A stretch of DNA of 64,000 bases from Streptomyces sp. LHD-70 (GTDB lineage: Bacteria; Actinomycetota; Actinomycetes; Streptomycetales; Streptomycetaceae): NCBI RefSeq assembly GCF_031157275.1, contig NZ_JAVIFW010000001.1:620001-684000 (forward strand), given 5' to 3'. Shown piece by piece: positions 57,144 to 64,000 of the stretch; within the stretch, counting starts at the first letter, position 1, and each line of letters begins with the position of its first letter. Position numbers and translations under genes: made by a program. A model generated the notes under the pieces. The model saw only the letters and a program-made list of their open reading frames with translations, was not told where the DNA came from and did no database searches.

Positions 57144-57924
57144 CGGTGGCCGTCCCCTCTGTGCTGCCTGCGCCGACACTGGGCGCGAGCCGGCTGAGGA
57201 AGGCGTGGCTCTCCTCGAAGATCCGGTCCGCGTCGTGGTCCAACGTCGCGACGTGGTAGCTCTGTTCCAGCAGGATCTCGGTGACGTCCGTGGACGAGAC
57301 GCGGCCGAGCACCCGCGCGGAGTCGGCCGGCGGCACCACATGGTCCTGCGGGCTGTGCAGCAGCACCATCGGCTGGGTCACCTGCGGCAGCTCGGCGTCG
57401 ACCAGGCGGAAGAACTTCCGCAGCGAGTGCGCGGCATGCAGCGGCACGCGCGCGTACGCCACCTCCTCGCTGCCTTCCTTCGCGATGTCACTGGCGATGC
57501 CGGGGATCGTGGCCACGAAGTGGCGGGCGACGGGCAGCGCGTGGGCGGCCACGCCGTGCACCTTGTTGCCCGGGTTCACCAGGACCAGGCCGCTGATCGC
57601 GTCCCCGTGCTTGGCCGCCAGTCGCAGCGCGAGCGCACCGCCCATGGACAGGCCGAAGACGAACACCTGGGAGCAGCGCTCCCGCAGGTCGTGCAGGGCG
57701 CGGTCCACCTCCGCGTACCAGTCCTGCCAGCCCGTGGCCGCCAGGTCCTGCCAGCGCGTGCCGTGTCCGGGGAGCAGCGGCAGCGAGACCGTCAGTCCGC
57801 GCTCGGCGAGATACTCCGCCCAGGGGCGGAGCGACTGCGGGGTTCCGGTGAAACCGTGGCAGAGGAGCACACCGACCTCACCGCCCTCGTGGCGGTACGG
57901 CTCGGCTCCGGGGAGGACCGGCAC
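57136..57924 (-). CDS. Alpha/beta-hydrolase (Est30/monoacylglycerol lipase-like esterase)
   Basis: 262 residues. Catalytic Ser in VFVFGLSMGGALALRL, Asp in LLHSPQDHVVPP and His in EQSYHVATLDHD; oxyanion region VLLCHGFTGTPQSLRPWAEYL. It resembles carboxylesterases of the Est30 type and monoacylglycerol lipases. GTG at 57924 with AAGGAGA upstream. It lies next to, and divergent from, an acyltransferase gene of phospholipid synthesis. Confidence 0.92.
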   Translation of the reverse strand: MPVLPGAEPYRHEGGEVGVLLCHGFTGTPQSLRPWAEYLAERGLTVSLPLLPGHGTRWQDLAATGWQDWYAEVDRALHDLRERCSQVFVFGLSMGGALALRLAAKHGDAISGLVLVNPGNKVHGVAAHALPVARHFVATIPGIASDIAKEGSEEVAYARVPLHAAHSLRKFFRLVDAELPQVTQPMVLLHSPQDHVVPPADSARVLGRVSSTDVTEILLEQSYHVATLDHDADRIFEESHAFLSRLAPSVGAGSTEGTATGG

Positions 57925-58103
57925 CTTCGGTCTCCTTCATGAGGATCGGGGTCCGGAGGACGGGCACTCGGCGGACCAGTCGGTGGAACAGGAGGTTGCG
58001 TTCACCGTACGCGACCGGACCGACACCGACCAGGGTCGTCCCGGAAGGAGCGCAGGCCGGGCTCGGGTTAGGGTCTGTGCGACAGATGAGAAAGGCGTAC
58101 GCG

Positions 58104-58844
58104 TTGATCTACGGCGTTATGAAGCTGACCGTCGGCGGCAGTCTGAAGACTGTGTTCCGGCCCTGGGTCGAGGGCCTGGAGAACGTCCCGGCCGACGGTC
58201 CCGCGATCCTCGCGAGCAACCATCTGTCCTTCTCGGACTCGTTCTTCCTGCCCGCGGTGCTCGACCGGAAGGTCACCTTCATCGCCAAGGCGGAGTACTT
58301 CACGTCACCCGGAGTGAAGGGAAAGCTGACGGCTGCCTTCTTCAAGGGCGTGGGCCAGCTGCCCGTGGACCGCTCCGGCGCGCGGGGTGCCGGTGAGGCC
58401 GCCATCAAGAGCGGCATAGAGGTCCTGGAGCGCGGCGAGCTGTTCGGCATCTACCCGGAGGGCACCCGCTCCCCGGACGGCCGCCTCTACCGCGGCAAAC
58501 CGGGTGGCCTCGCGCGCGTGGCGCTGGCCACGGGCGCCCCGGTGATCCCGGTCGCGATGATCGACACGGAGAAGATCCAGCCGCCCGGCAAGGTCGTGCC
58601 CAAGCTGATGCGCCCCGGCATCCGCATCGGCAAGCCCCTCGACTTCAGCCGCTACCAGGGCATGGAGGGCGACCGCTTCATCCTCCGCTCGGTCACCGAC
58701 GAGGTCATGTACGAGATCATGAAGCTCTCCGGCCAGGAGTACGTCGACATCTACGCGACCGCGGCCAAGCGCCAGATCGCGGACGCGGCGAAGGCGGATG
58801 CGGCGAAGCGGAAGGCCGAGCAGGAGAAGGCGGCGAAGGCGTAG
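58104..58844 (+). CDS. 1-acyl-sn-glycerol-3-phosphate acyltransferase (PlsC family)
   Basis: About 246 residues. Motif I NHLSFSDSFFLP (HX4D variant NHLSxSD), KAEYFTSPGVKGKLTAAFFKGVGQLPVDR, motif III IYPEGTRSPDGRLYRGKPGGLARVAL and motif IV APVIPVAM. It adds an acyl chain to lysophosphatidate in membrane phospholipid synthesis. I favour a TTG at 58104 (LIYGVMKL) because GAGAAAGG lies 8 bases upstream; an in-frame ATG at 58086 without a ribosome site would add six residues. The Lys/Ala-rich C-terminus is probably helical and disordered. Confidence 0.9.
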   Translation: MIYGVMKLTVGGSLKTVFRPWVEGLENVPADGPAILASNHLSFSDSFFLPAVLDRKVTFIAKAEYFTSPGVKGKLTAAFFKGVGQLPVDRSGARGAGEAAIKSGIEVLERGELFGIYPEGTRSPDGRLYRGKPGGLARVALATGAPVIPVAMIDTEKIQPPGKVVPKLMRPGIRIGKPLDFSRYQGMEGDRFILRSVTDEVMYEIMKLSGQEYVDIYATAAKRQIADAAKADAAKRKAEQEKAAKA

Positions 58845-58897
58845 ATTCCGGGAGGCCGTCAGGCCACCGGCCGCCCGGCCGAACCGTGGGGGGATTC

Positions 58898-60097
58898 ATG
58901 GCCAAGCGGGAACGCGTCATGCGGATGTCCGTCGAACTGCCGCTCTGGCGCGCCCTGTCCGGATACCGCGTCCTGACCATGCTCTACGCGGTCGGGGTCT
59001 TCCTGCACGCGCGCGAGGAGTACCAGCGCCCGCTCGTCGCCGTCGGCTATCTCGCCGTACTGGTGGTCTGGACCCTGGTGACGCTGCCGCGCGTGGCGAG
59101 CGCGCAGAGCTGCACCAAACGGTTCCTCGGCGCCGACCTGACCCTGGCCCTCGGCGGTATCCTGCTCACGACGGTCGCCGATCCCGACCACGGCGACGGG
59201 CCGACGCTGCCGACCATCTGGACCGCCGGCGCCGTCCTCGCCTTCGCCCTGAAGGGCGGTTGGCGCTGGGCCGCGTTCGCGTCCTCCCTGGTGGCCGTCG
59301 CGAGCATCGTGCAGCGCGAGACCCCCAGCCGGGACACCGTGCACAACGTCCTGCTCGTCTGGGTCGCCTCGATAGCGATCGGGTACGTGGTGGAGGTCGC
59401 CCGCGCCTCCGAGCGCACCCTCGCCCGCGCCCTGGAGATCGAGGCGGCCACGCGTGAGCGGGAGCGCCTGGCCCGCGACATCCACGACAGCGTGCTGCAG
59501 GTCCTCGCGATGGTCCAGCGGCGCGGCACGGCACTCGGCGGCGAGGCGGCGGAGCTCGGCCGGCTCGCGGGCGAGCAGGAGGTCGCCCTGCGCACCCTCG
59601 TGGCGGGCGGGCTCGCACCGGCGTCCCGCGCGTCCGAGGACGTCTCCCTTGGCGCCGTGGTCCGCGAGGTGGACGAGCCGGACGGGCGGGAGTCCGGCGG
59701 CGCGTGCGACCTGCGGACGCTGCTCGCGCCGTTCGCCGGAGCGCGCGTCACGTTCTCGGAACCGGGCGCTCCGGTGCTGCTCGCGCCGGCCTCGGCCCGC
59801 GAGCTGACCGCCGCTGTCAGTGCCGCCCTGGACAATGTGAAACGCCATGCGGGTACGGATGCCCAGGCCTGGATCCTGGTCGAGGACTGGCCGGACGAGG
59901 TCATCGTGACGGTCCGGGACGACGGACCGGGCATCCCGGAGGGCAGGCTGGCCCAGGCCGAGGGGGAGGGGCGGCTCGGGGTCGCCCTGTCCATCCGCGG
60001 CCGCCTCCGGGACATCGGGGGCACCGCCGAGCTGATCTCGGTACCAGGACAGGGCACGGAAGTAGAGCTGAAGGTCCCACGGGGGAAGGCGAGTTGA
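58898..60097 (+). CDS. macS: Sensor histidine kinase MacS
   Basis: 399 residues. Five or so membrane helices (residues 24-165), then a short linker, HisKA_3 with His196 (LARDIHDSVLQVLAMV) and a HATPase domain (SAALDNVKRHAG, RDDGPGIPEG, LGVALSIRGRLRDIGG). Order and topology match MacS of the MacRS two-component system of Streptomyces (SCO2121-SCO2120), reported to affect development and antibiotic production. ATG at 58898 follows GGGGGG. The partner gene starts 1 base after its stop. Confidence 0.9.
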   Translation: MAKRERVMRMSVELPLWRALSGYRVLTMLYAVGVFLHAREEYQRPLVAVGYLAVLVVWTLVTLPRVASAQSCTKRFLGADLTLALGGILLTTVADPDHGDGPTLPTIWTAGAVLAFALKGGWRWAAFASSLVAVASIVQRETPSRDTVHNVLLVWVASIAIGYVVEVARASERTLARALEIEAATRERERLARDIHDSVLQVLAMVQRRGTALGGEAAELGRLAGEQEVALRTLVAGGLAPASRASEDVSLGAVVREVDEPDGRESGGACDLRTLLAPFAGARVTFSEPGAPVLLAPASARELTAAVSAALDNVKRHAGTDAQAWILVEDWPDEVIVTVRDDGPGIPEGRLAQAEGEGRLGVALSIRGRLRDIGGTAELISVPGQGTEVELKVPRGKAS

Positions 60098-60098
60098 C

Positions 60099-60794
60099 GT
60101 GAGCGAAGAGCAGATGGACAGCACAGAGGGCACGGCCCCGATCCGGGTGATGGTCGTCGACGACCACCCGATGTGGCGGGACGCGGTCGCCCGCGACCTG
60201 ACGGAGGCGGGCCTGGACGTGGTCGCGACGGCGGGCGACGGAGAGCAGGCGGTGCGCCGGGCCAAGGCGGCTTCCCCCGACGTCCTGGTGCTCGACCTCA
60301 ACCTGCCCGCGAAGCCCGGCGTCCAGGTCTGCAAGGAGCTGGTCGGCGCGGACCCGAAGCTGCGCGTCCTGGTCCTGTCGGCGAGCGGTGAGCACGCGGA
60401 CGTCCTGGAGGCGGTCAAGTCGGGCGCCACGGGCTATCTGCTGAAGTCGGCGTCCACGGAGGAGCTGCTCGACGCCGTCCGCCGCACGGCCGCCGGGGAC
60501 GCGGTGTTCACGCCCGGCCTCGCGGGCCTGGTCCTGGGGGAGTACCGCAGGCTGGCCTCCGAACCCGTCCCCACCGAGCCGGACGAGCCGAAGGCCCCGC
60601 AGCTCACCGACCGCGAGACGGAGGTGCTCCGCCTCGTCGCCAAGGGCCTCAGCTACAAGCAGATCGCCGAGCGCCTCGTCATCTCGCACCGCACGGTCCA
60701 GAACCACGTCCAGAACACCCTGGGCAAACTCCAGCTGCACAACCGCGTGGAGCTGGTGCGGTACGCGATAGAGCGCGGCCTCGACGAGGAGTAG
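60099..60794 (+). CDS. macR: NarL/LuxR-family response regulator MacR
   Basis: 231 residues. Receiver with Asp21-Asp22, acceptor Asp66 (VLVLDLNLPAKPG), Ser in LVLSASGE and Lys in YLLKSASTEEL; LuxR domain LTDRETEVLRLVAKGLSYKQIAERLVISHRTVQNHV. GTG start after GGGGAAGG. Partner of MacS. I found no TGAGTAC-type palindrome near the pair. Confidence 0.92.
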   Translation: MSEEQMDSTEGTAPIRVMVVDDHPMWRDAVARDLTEAGLDVVATAGDGEQAVRRAKAASPDVLVLDLNLPAKPGVQVCKELVGADPKLRVLVLSASGEHADVLEAVKSGATGYLLKSASTEELLDAVRRTAAGDAVFTPGLAGLVLGEYRRLASEPVPTEPDEPKAPQLTDRETEVLRLVAKGLSYKQIAERLVISHRTVQNHVQNTLGKLQLHNRVELVRYAIERGLDEE

Positions 60795-60926
60795 CCCTCG
60801 CGGGAGTGGCCCGTCCCGTCCCGTCCCGTCACGCCCGCGCCGCCCAGCCCCGGCCCTCCTTAGGGTGAACGACGGAGATCAACTCCCGTTCGTTTCACCG
60901 GAATTGACTCTTCACCCGGTCCCGAA

Positions 60927-60959
60927 GTGACCTGGATCACCATTAGCGTGACCCGGATC
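60927..60959 (+). promoter_or_regulatory. Direct repeats upstream of the phosphofructokinase gene
   Basis: GTGACCTGGATC (60927-60938) and GTGACCCGGATC (60948-60959) are 21 bp apart, two helical turns, and end 40 bases before the ATG. A TTGACT (60904-60909) is just upstream. Candidate binding site of an activator or repressor in a gap of 205 bases with no gene. Confidence 0.45.
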
Positions 60960-60999
60960 GGACTCACTTCAGACTCACCGAGGCGAAGGGACACGTTCC

Positions 61000-62037
61000 A
61001 TGGGGCCAGGAAAAATCGGAGTGCTGACCGGAGGCGGCGACTGCCCCGGGCTCAACGCCGTCATCCGCGCCATCGTCCGCAAGGGCGTGCAGGAGTACGC
61101 GTACGAGTTCATCGGCTTCAGGGACGGCTGGCGCGGGCCGCTGGAGGGGGACACCGTCCGGCTCGACATCCCGGCCGTGCGCGGGATCCTGCCGCGCGGC
61201 GGCACCATCCTCGGTTCCTCGCGCACCAATCCGTTCAAGGAGCAGGACGGCGTCCGCCGGATCAAGGAGAACCTCGCCAAGGAGGAGGTGGAGGCGCTCA
61301 TCGCCATCGGCGGCGAGGACACCCTCGGCGTCGCGGCGCGGCTCTCCGAGGAGTTCGGCGTCCCCTGCGTCGGCGTGCCCAAGACCATCGACAACGACCT
61401 CTCCGCCACCGACTACACCTTCGGCTTCGACACCGCCGTGGGCATCGCCACCGAGGCCATCGACCGGCTGCACACCACCGCCGAGTCGCACATGCGCGTC
61501 CTCGTCGTCGAGGTCATGGGGCGGCACGCGGGCTGGATCGCGCTGCACTCCGGCCTCGCCGGCGGCGCCAACGTCATCCTCATCCCCGAGCAGCGCTTCG
61601 ACGTCGAGCAGGTCTGCTCCTGGGTGACCTCGCGCTTCCGTGCCTCGTACGCGCCGATCGTGGTCGTCGCCGAAGGGGCGATGCCCAAGGACGGCGAGAT
61701 GGTCCTCAAGGACGGCTCGCTCGACTCGTTCGGGCATGTGCGGCTCTCCGGCGTCGGCGAGTGGCTGGCCAAGGAGATCGAGCGGCGCACCGGCAAGGAG
61801 GCCCGCACCACCGTCCTCGGTCACGTCCAGCGCGGCGGCACCCCGAGCGCCTTCGACCGCTGGCTCGCCACCCGCTTCGGCCTGCACGCCATCGACGCGG
61901 TGCGCGACGGCGACTTCGGCAAGATGGTCGCCCTGCGCGGCACGGACGTCGTACGCGTCCCGATCGGCGAGGCGACCGCGCGCCTGAAGACCGTCGAGCC
62001 GGCGCTGTACCGCGAGGTCGGCGTCTTCTTCGGCTGA
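61000..62037 (+). CDS. pfkA: 6-phosphofructokinase (group III; PPi-type active-site residues)
   Basis: 345 residues. It phosphorylates fructose 6-phosphate in glycolysis. GVLTGGGDCPGLNAVIRA, the phosphoryl-donor loop IGGEDTLG (104-108 = GGEDT), VPKTIDNDLSATDYTFGFDTA, VVEVMGRHAGW and GHVQRGGTPSAFDR. In the E. coli enzyme the two donor-selecting positions are Gly104 and Gly124; here they are Asp107 and Lys128. This pair is usual for pyrophosphate-dependent enzymes, while the well-studied ATP-using Streptomyces PFK has GGEGT. ATG at 61000 with GGCGAAGGGA upstream. Confidence 0.93.
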   Translation: MGPGKIGVLTGGGDCPGLNAVIRAIVRKGVQEYAYEFIGFRDGWRGPLEGDTVRLDIPAVRGILPRGGTILGSSRTNPFKEQDGVRRIKENLAKEEVEALIAIGGEDTLGVAARLSEEFGVPCVGVPKTIDNDLSATDYTFGFDTAVGIATEAIDRLHTTAESHMRVLVVEVMGRHAGWIALHSGLAGGANVILIPEQRFDVEQVCSWVTSRFRASYAPIVVVAEGAMPKDGEMVLKDGSLDSFGHVRLSGVGEWLAKEIERRTGKEARTTVLGHVQRGGTPSAFDRWLATRFGLHAIDAVRDGDFGKMVALRGTDVVRVPIGEATARLKTVEPALYREVGVFFG

Positions 62038-62073
62038 CGCCGACCGCGGCCGCCACCGCGCGGCACGCACGAG

Positions 62074-62137
62074 CTCCGGGCCGTATATTCGCGATGAATC
62101 GTGACGTATACGTACGTAGCAGACATACGGCCCGGAG
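62074..62137 (+). promoter_or_regulatory. Large inverted repeat between pfkA and the D-lactate dehydrogenase-like gene
   Basis: A perfect 13-bp inverted repeat (62074-62086 with 62125-62137) surrounds 38 A/T-richer bases that contain the palindrome ACGTATACGT (62104-62113). It may end pfkA transcription and also hold the promoter and operator of the next gene, whose ribosome site starts about 15 bases later. Confidence 0.55.
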
Positions 62138-62164
62138 TCAGTCGGCGGAAGAACGGGAGCAGGC

Positions 62165-63172
62165 GTGGAGATCCTGGCATTCGGCGTGCAGGCCGACGAG
62201 AAGCCGCTGATCGAGAAGGCCTTCGCGGGCCACCACGACATCCGGTGCCTGGACGTGTTCCTCAACGAGGACACCGCCCCCATCGCCGCCGGGTACGAGA
62301 TCATCTCCACCAGCGTCAACGCCAGCCTCGACAACCGCGTCCTGCAGACCCTCGCCGCCGGCGGGACGCAGATGATCGCCCAGCGCTCCACCGGCTTTAA
62401 CAACATCGACCTGCAGGTCGCGGAGCGCCTCGGCTTCACCGTCGCCCGCGTCTCGTCCTACTCGCCGTACTCCGTCGCCGAGTTCGCCTGGACCCTCGCG
62501 ATGGCCGTCAACCGCCGCGTCGTCCGCGCCTCCAACCGGACCCGAGACTTCGACTTCCGGCTCGACGGGCTGATGGGCCGGGACATGCACGGCCGCACGG
62601 TCGGCGTCCTCGGCACCGGCAAGATCGGCGAGGCCTTCACCCGCATCGCCCACGGCTTCGGCATGCGCCTGCTCGGCTGGGACGTCGCGGAGAACCCGGC
62701 CTGCGCGGAGCTCGGCATGAAGTACGTCGCGAAGGACGAACTGCTCGCCGAGGCCGACCTGATCAGCCTGCACGTACCGCTGTTCCCGGAGACCCGGCAC
62801 CTCATCGACGCCGGGGCGCTGCGGGCCATGAAGGACGAGGCGATCCTGGTGAACTCCAGCCGCGGCGCCCTCATCGACACCGAGGCCTTGGTCGGCGAGC
62901 TCCGCCAGGGCCGCTTCACCGGCGTCGGCCTCGACGTGTACGAGGCCGAGGCCGGGTTGTTCTTTCTCGACAAGTCGATCCAGGGCGTCGAGGACGACAC
63001 CCTGGCCCGGCTGATGACCTTCCCGAACGTCCTGGTCACCTCGCACCAGGCGTACTACACGGTCGACGCTGTCGGGCAGATCATCGACACCACCGTGAAC
63101 AACGTCCTCGACTACACCGCGGGCCGCCGCAGCGAGAACGTGCTGGTGCCCGCCGAGCCCAGGACCGACTGA
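62165..63172 (+). CDS. D-lactate dehydrogenase-like 2-hydroxyacid dehydrogenase
   Basis: 335 residues. NAD-binding VGVLGTGKIGEAFTRIAHGFG with the acidic residue in GWDV, catalytic Arg in VNSSRGALIDTEAL, Glu in VYEAEAGLFF and His in TSHQAYYTVDAV. The FGVQADEKPLIEKAF start and FFLDKSIQGVEDDTL segment are typical of the fermentative D-lactate dehydrogenase (LdhA) branch, which converts pyruvate to D-lactate. GTG at 62165 with GGGAG upstream. Behind pfkA, so linked to glycolytic flux under low oxygen. The 3' end overlaps the convergent anthranilate synthase by 61 bases. Confidence 0.92.
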   Translation: MEILAFGVQADEKPLIEKAFAGHHDIRCLDVFLNEDTAPIAAGYEIISTSVNASLDNRVLQTLAAGGTQMIAQRSTGFNNIDLQVAERLGFTVARVSSYSPYSVAEFAWTLAMAVNRRVVRASNRTRDFDFRLDGLMGRDMHGRTVGVLGTGKIGEAFTRIAHGFGMRLLGWDVAENPACAELGMKYVAKDELLAEADLISLHVPLFPETRHLIDAGALRAMKDEAILVNSSRGALIDTEALVGELRQGRFTGVGLDVYEAEAGLFFLDKSIQGVEDDTLARLMTFPNVLVTSHQAYYTVDAVGQIIDTTVNNVLDYTAGRRSENVLVPAEPRTD

Positions 63173-64000
63173 GCGAGCAGCTCCGCCACGATCCGGGTGC
63201 CGCGCAGCGTCAGCACCGACTCCGGGTGGAACTGCACCGAGGCGAAACCCGGCCCGCGCAGCGCGTGCACCTCGCCGGTCTCGCGGTCGCGGCTGACCTG
63301 CACGCGGTGCGCGCCGAGCTCGGCCTCCTCCTCGTCGTCGCAACGCGCCACGAAGCTGTTGTAGAAGCCCACCACCTCGGGCCGCCCGAACAGCTCGATC
63401 CGGGTCTGCGCCCCCTGGTGCGGCACCTGCTTGCGGCCGATCTCCAACCCCAGCTCAGCGGCGAGCAGTTCATGGCCCAGGCACACCCCGAGCAGGCCGC
63501 GAGTGTGTTCCCGCACCAGGTCCTTGGTCAGCGCGCGCAGCGTCCGCATCTTCGGGTCGTCGGCGTCCGAGGGGTCGCCGGGGCCGGGCCCGAGGACCAC
63601 CGGGCCCTCGTGCGCGAGCGCCGCCTCCCGCAGCCCCGGCTCGTCGTACCGCCGCACGCTCACCTCCAGGCCCGAGGAGCGCAGCACGTGCGCCAGCATC
63701 GCCGTGAACGTGTCCTCGCCGTCGACCACCAGGGCGTGCCCGGACAGCTCCGCCGACCGCTCCTGCATCCGCAGCCAGAACGGCGCGAGCGAGGTCCGCC
63801 GCGAGTCGAGCGCCTCCTGTACGCGCGCGTCGTCCGCGAGCCGCGGGCGCGCGCCCTCCGCACGCGGGCGCCCGGGCCGCACCCCGAGCGCGGCCAGCAC
63901 CCCGGCCGCCTTCGCATGCGTCTCGGCGACCTCGCTCGCCGGGTCCGAGTCCCGCACCAGCGTCGCCCCGACCGCGACGCGAAGCCCGCCCTGCGCGTCG
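63112..64000 (-). CDS. Fused anthranilate synthase, C-terminal glutamine amidotransferase part (partial)
   Basis: The gene starts beyond the right edge. The visible part begins with QGGLRVAVGATLVRDSDPAS, the end of a TrpE/PabB chorismate-binding domain. A linker follows, then a class I amidotransferase: LGPGPGDPSD, catalytic Cys in GLLGVCLGHELLAAELG, and VQFHPESVLTLRG with His and Glu. Fusion of both subunits in this order is known from PhzE-like and Streptomyces anthranilate synthases. It makes anthranilate for tryptophan or secondary metabolites. About 297 residues are seen. Confidence 0.9.
   Translation of the reverse strand, partial: DAQGGLRVAVGATLVRDSDPASEVAETHAKAAGVLAALGVRPGRPRAEGARPRLADDARVQEALDSRRTSLAPFWLRMQERSAELSGHALVVDGEDTFTAMLAHVLRSSGLEVSVRRYDEPGLREAALAHEGPVVLGPGPGDPSDADDPKMRTLRALTKDLVREHTRGLLGVCLGHELLAAELGLEIGRKQVPHQGAQTRIELFGRPEVVGFYNSFVARCDDEEEAELGAHRVQVSRDRETGEVHALRGPGFASVQFHPESVLTLRGTRIVAELLAQSVLGSAGTSTFSLRRPAV

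Noticed and set aside
60811..60830. Four CCGTC pentamers after macR
   Set aside because: Short low-complexity run with no structure or frame; probably chance in GC-rich DNA.
58859..61000. MacR-type palindrome (TGAGTAC-N2-GTACTCA) near macRS
   Set aside because: Not present in this region on either strand.

Overview
The window is high-GC actinobacterial DNA (GC-rich third codon positions, many GTG starts, GTGA/ATGA stop-start overlaps) and matches the Streptomyces core chromosome. From memory, the gene order follows the S. coelicolor SCO2117-SCO2173 region: pfkA, macRS, glkA, a PimB'-like glycosyltransferase, qcrBAC-ctaE, ctaFDC, adoK-like kinase, erpA/nadA, pspA. I ran no database search, so family names rest on motifs, length and order.

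Positions 1-6400 hold a cobalamin-type CobU-like protein (cut by the window edge), small conserved genes, and an envelope-stress block: pspA, pspAA and a DesK-type histidine kinase/LuxR-type regulator pair. Positions 6500-12700 carry a large RND efflux permease, a GNAT acetyltransferase, and divergent nadA and erpA whose shared intergenic region has two matched palindromes. Positions 14600-26700 are the respiratory block: an adenosine-kinase-like PfkB protein, a cysteine desulfurase-TusA fusion, ctaC-ctaD-ctaF, a lipoprotein L,D-transpeptidase, a degenerate receiver protein, then ctaE-qcrC-qcrA-qcrB. They encode the aa3 oxidase and the di-heme cytochrome c bc1 complex of the actinobacterial supercomplex.

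Positions 26800-37900 contain trpD, a SAM-IV riboswitch followed by a six-codon ORF and a SufS-like class V aminotransferase, and then what I consider the most interesting unit. This is a DASS-type transporter and glycerate kinase operon beside a small acidic exported protein, sensor kinase and OmpR-type regulator operon. Both operons carry the same roughly 29-bp element, with an OmpR-type 11-bp direct repeat, at exactly the same distance (35 bp) from the first start codon. A RAM-domain protein, a rhomboid protease and a NYN-domain protein follow.

Positions 38000-51950 encode two paralogous NlpC/P60 hydrolases, a lipoprotein metallopeptidase, a GT87 membrane mannosyltransferase, the PimB'-like enzyme, a long-chain acyl-CoA ligase, a phosphoesterase, SRPBCC and ArsA-like proteins, and DUF5304-glkA. 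Positions 52000-64000 hold a geosmin-synthase-family terpene cyclase that looks inserted in this neighbourhood, a Ser/Thr kinase, an esterase, an acyltransferase, macS-macR, a phosphofructokinase with residues typical of the pyrophosphate-using type, a D-lactate-dehydrogenase-like enzyme and the end of a fused anthranilate synthase.

No rRNA, tRNA, insertion sequence, prophage or CRISPR array is visible. Gaps between genes carry strong GC-rich hairpins and at least seven copies of a dispersed GC-rich Streptomyces repeat, three of them in tandem at 40915-41181.
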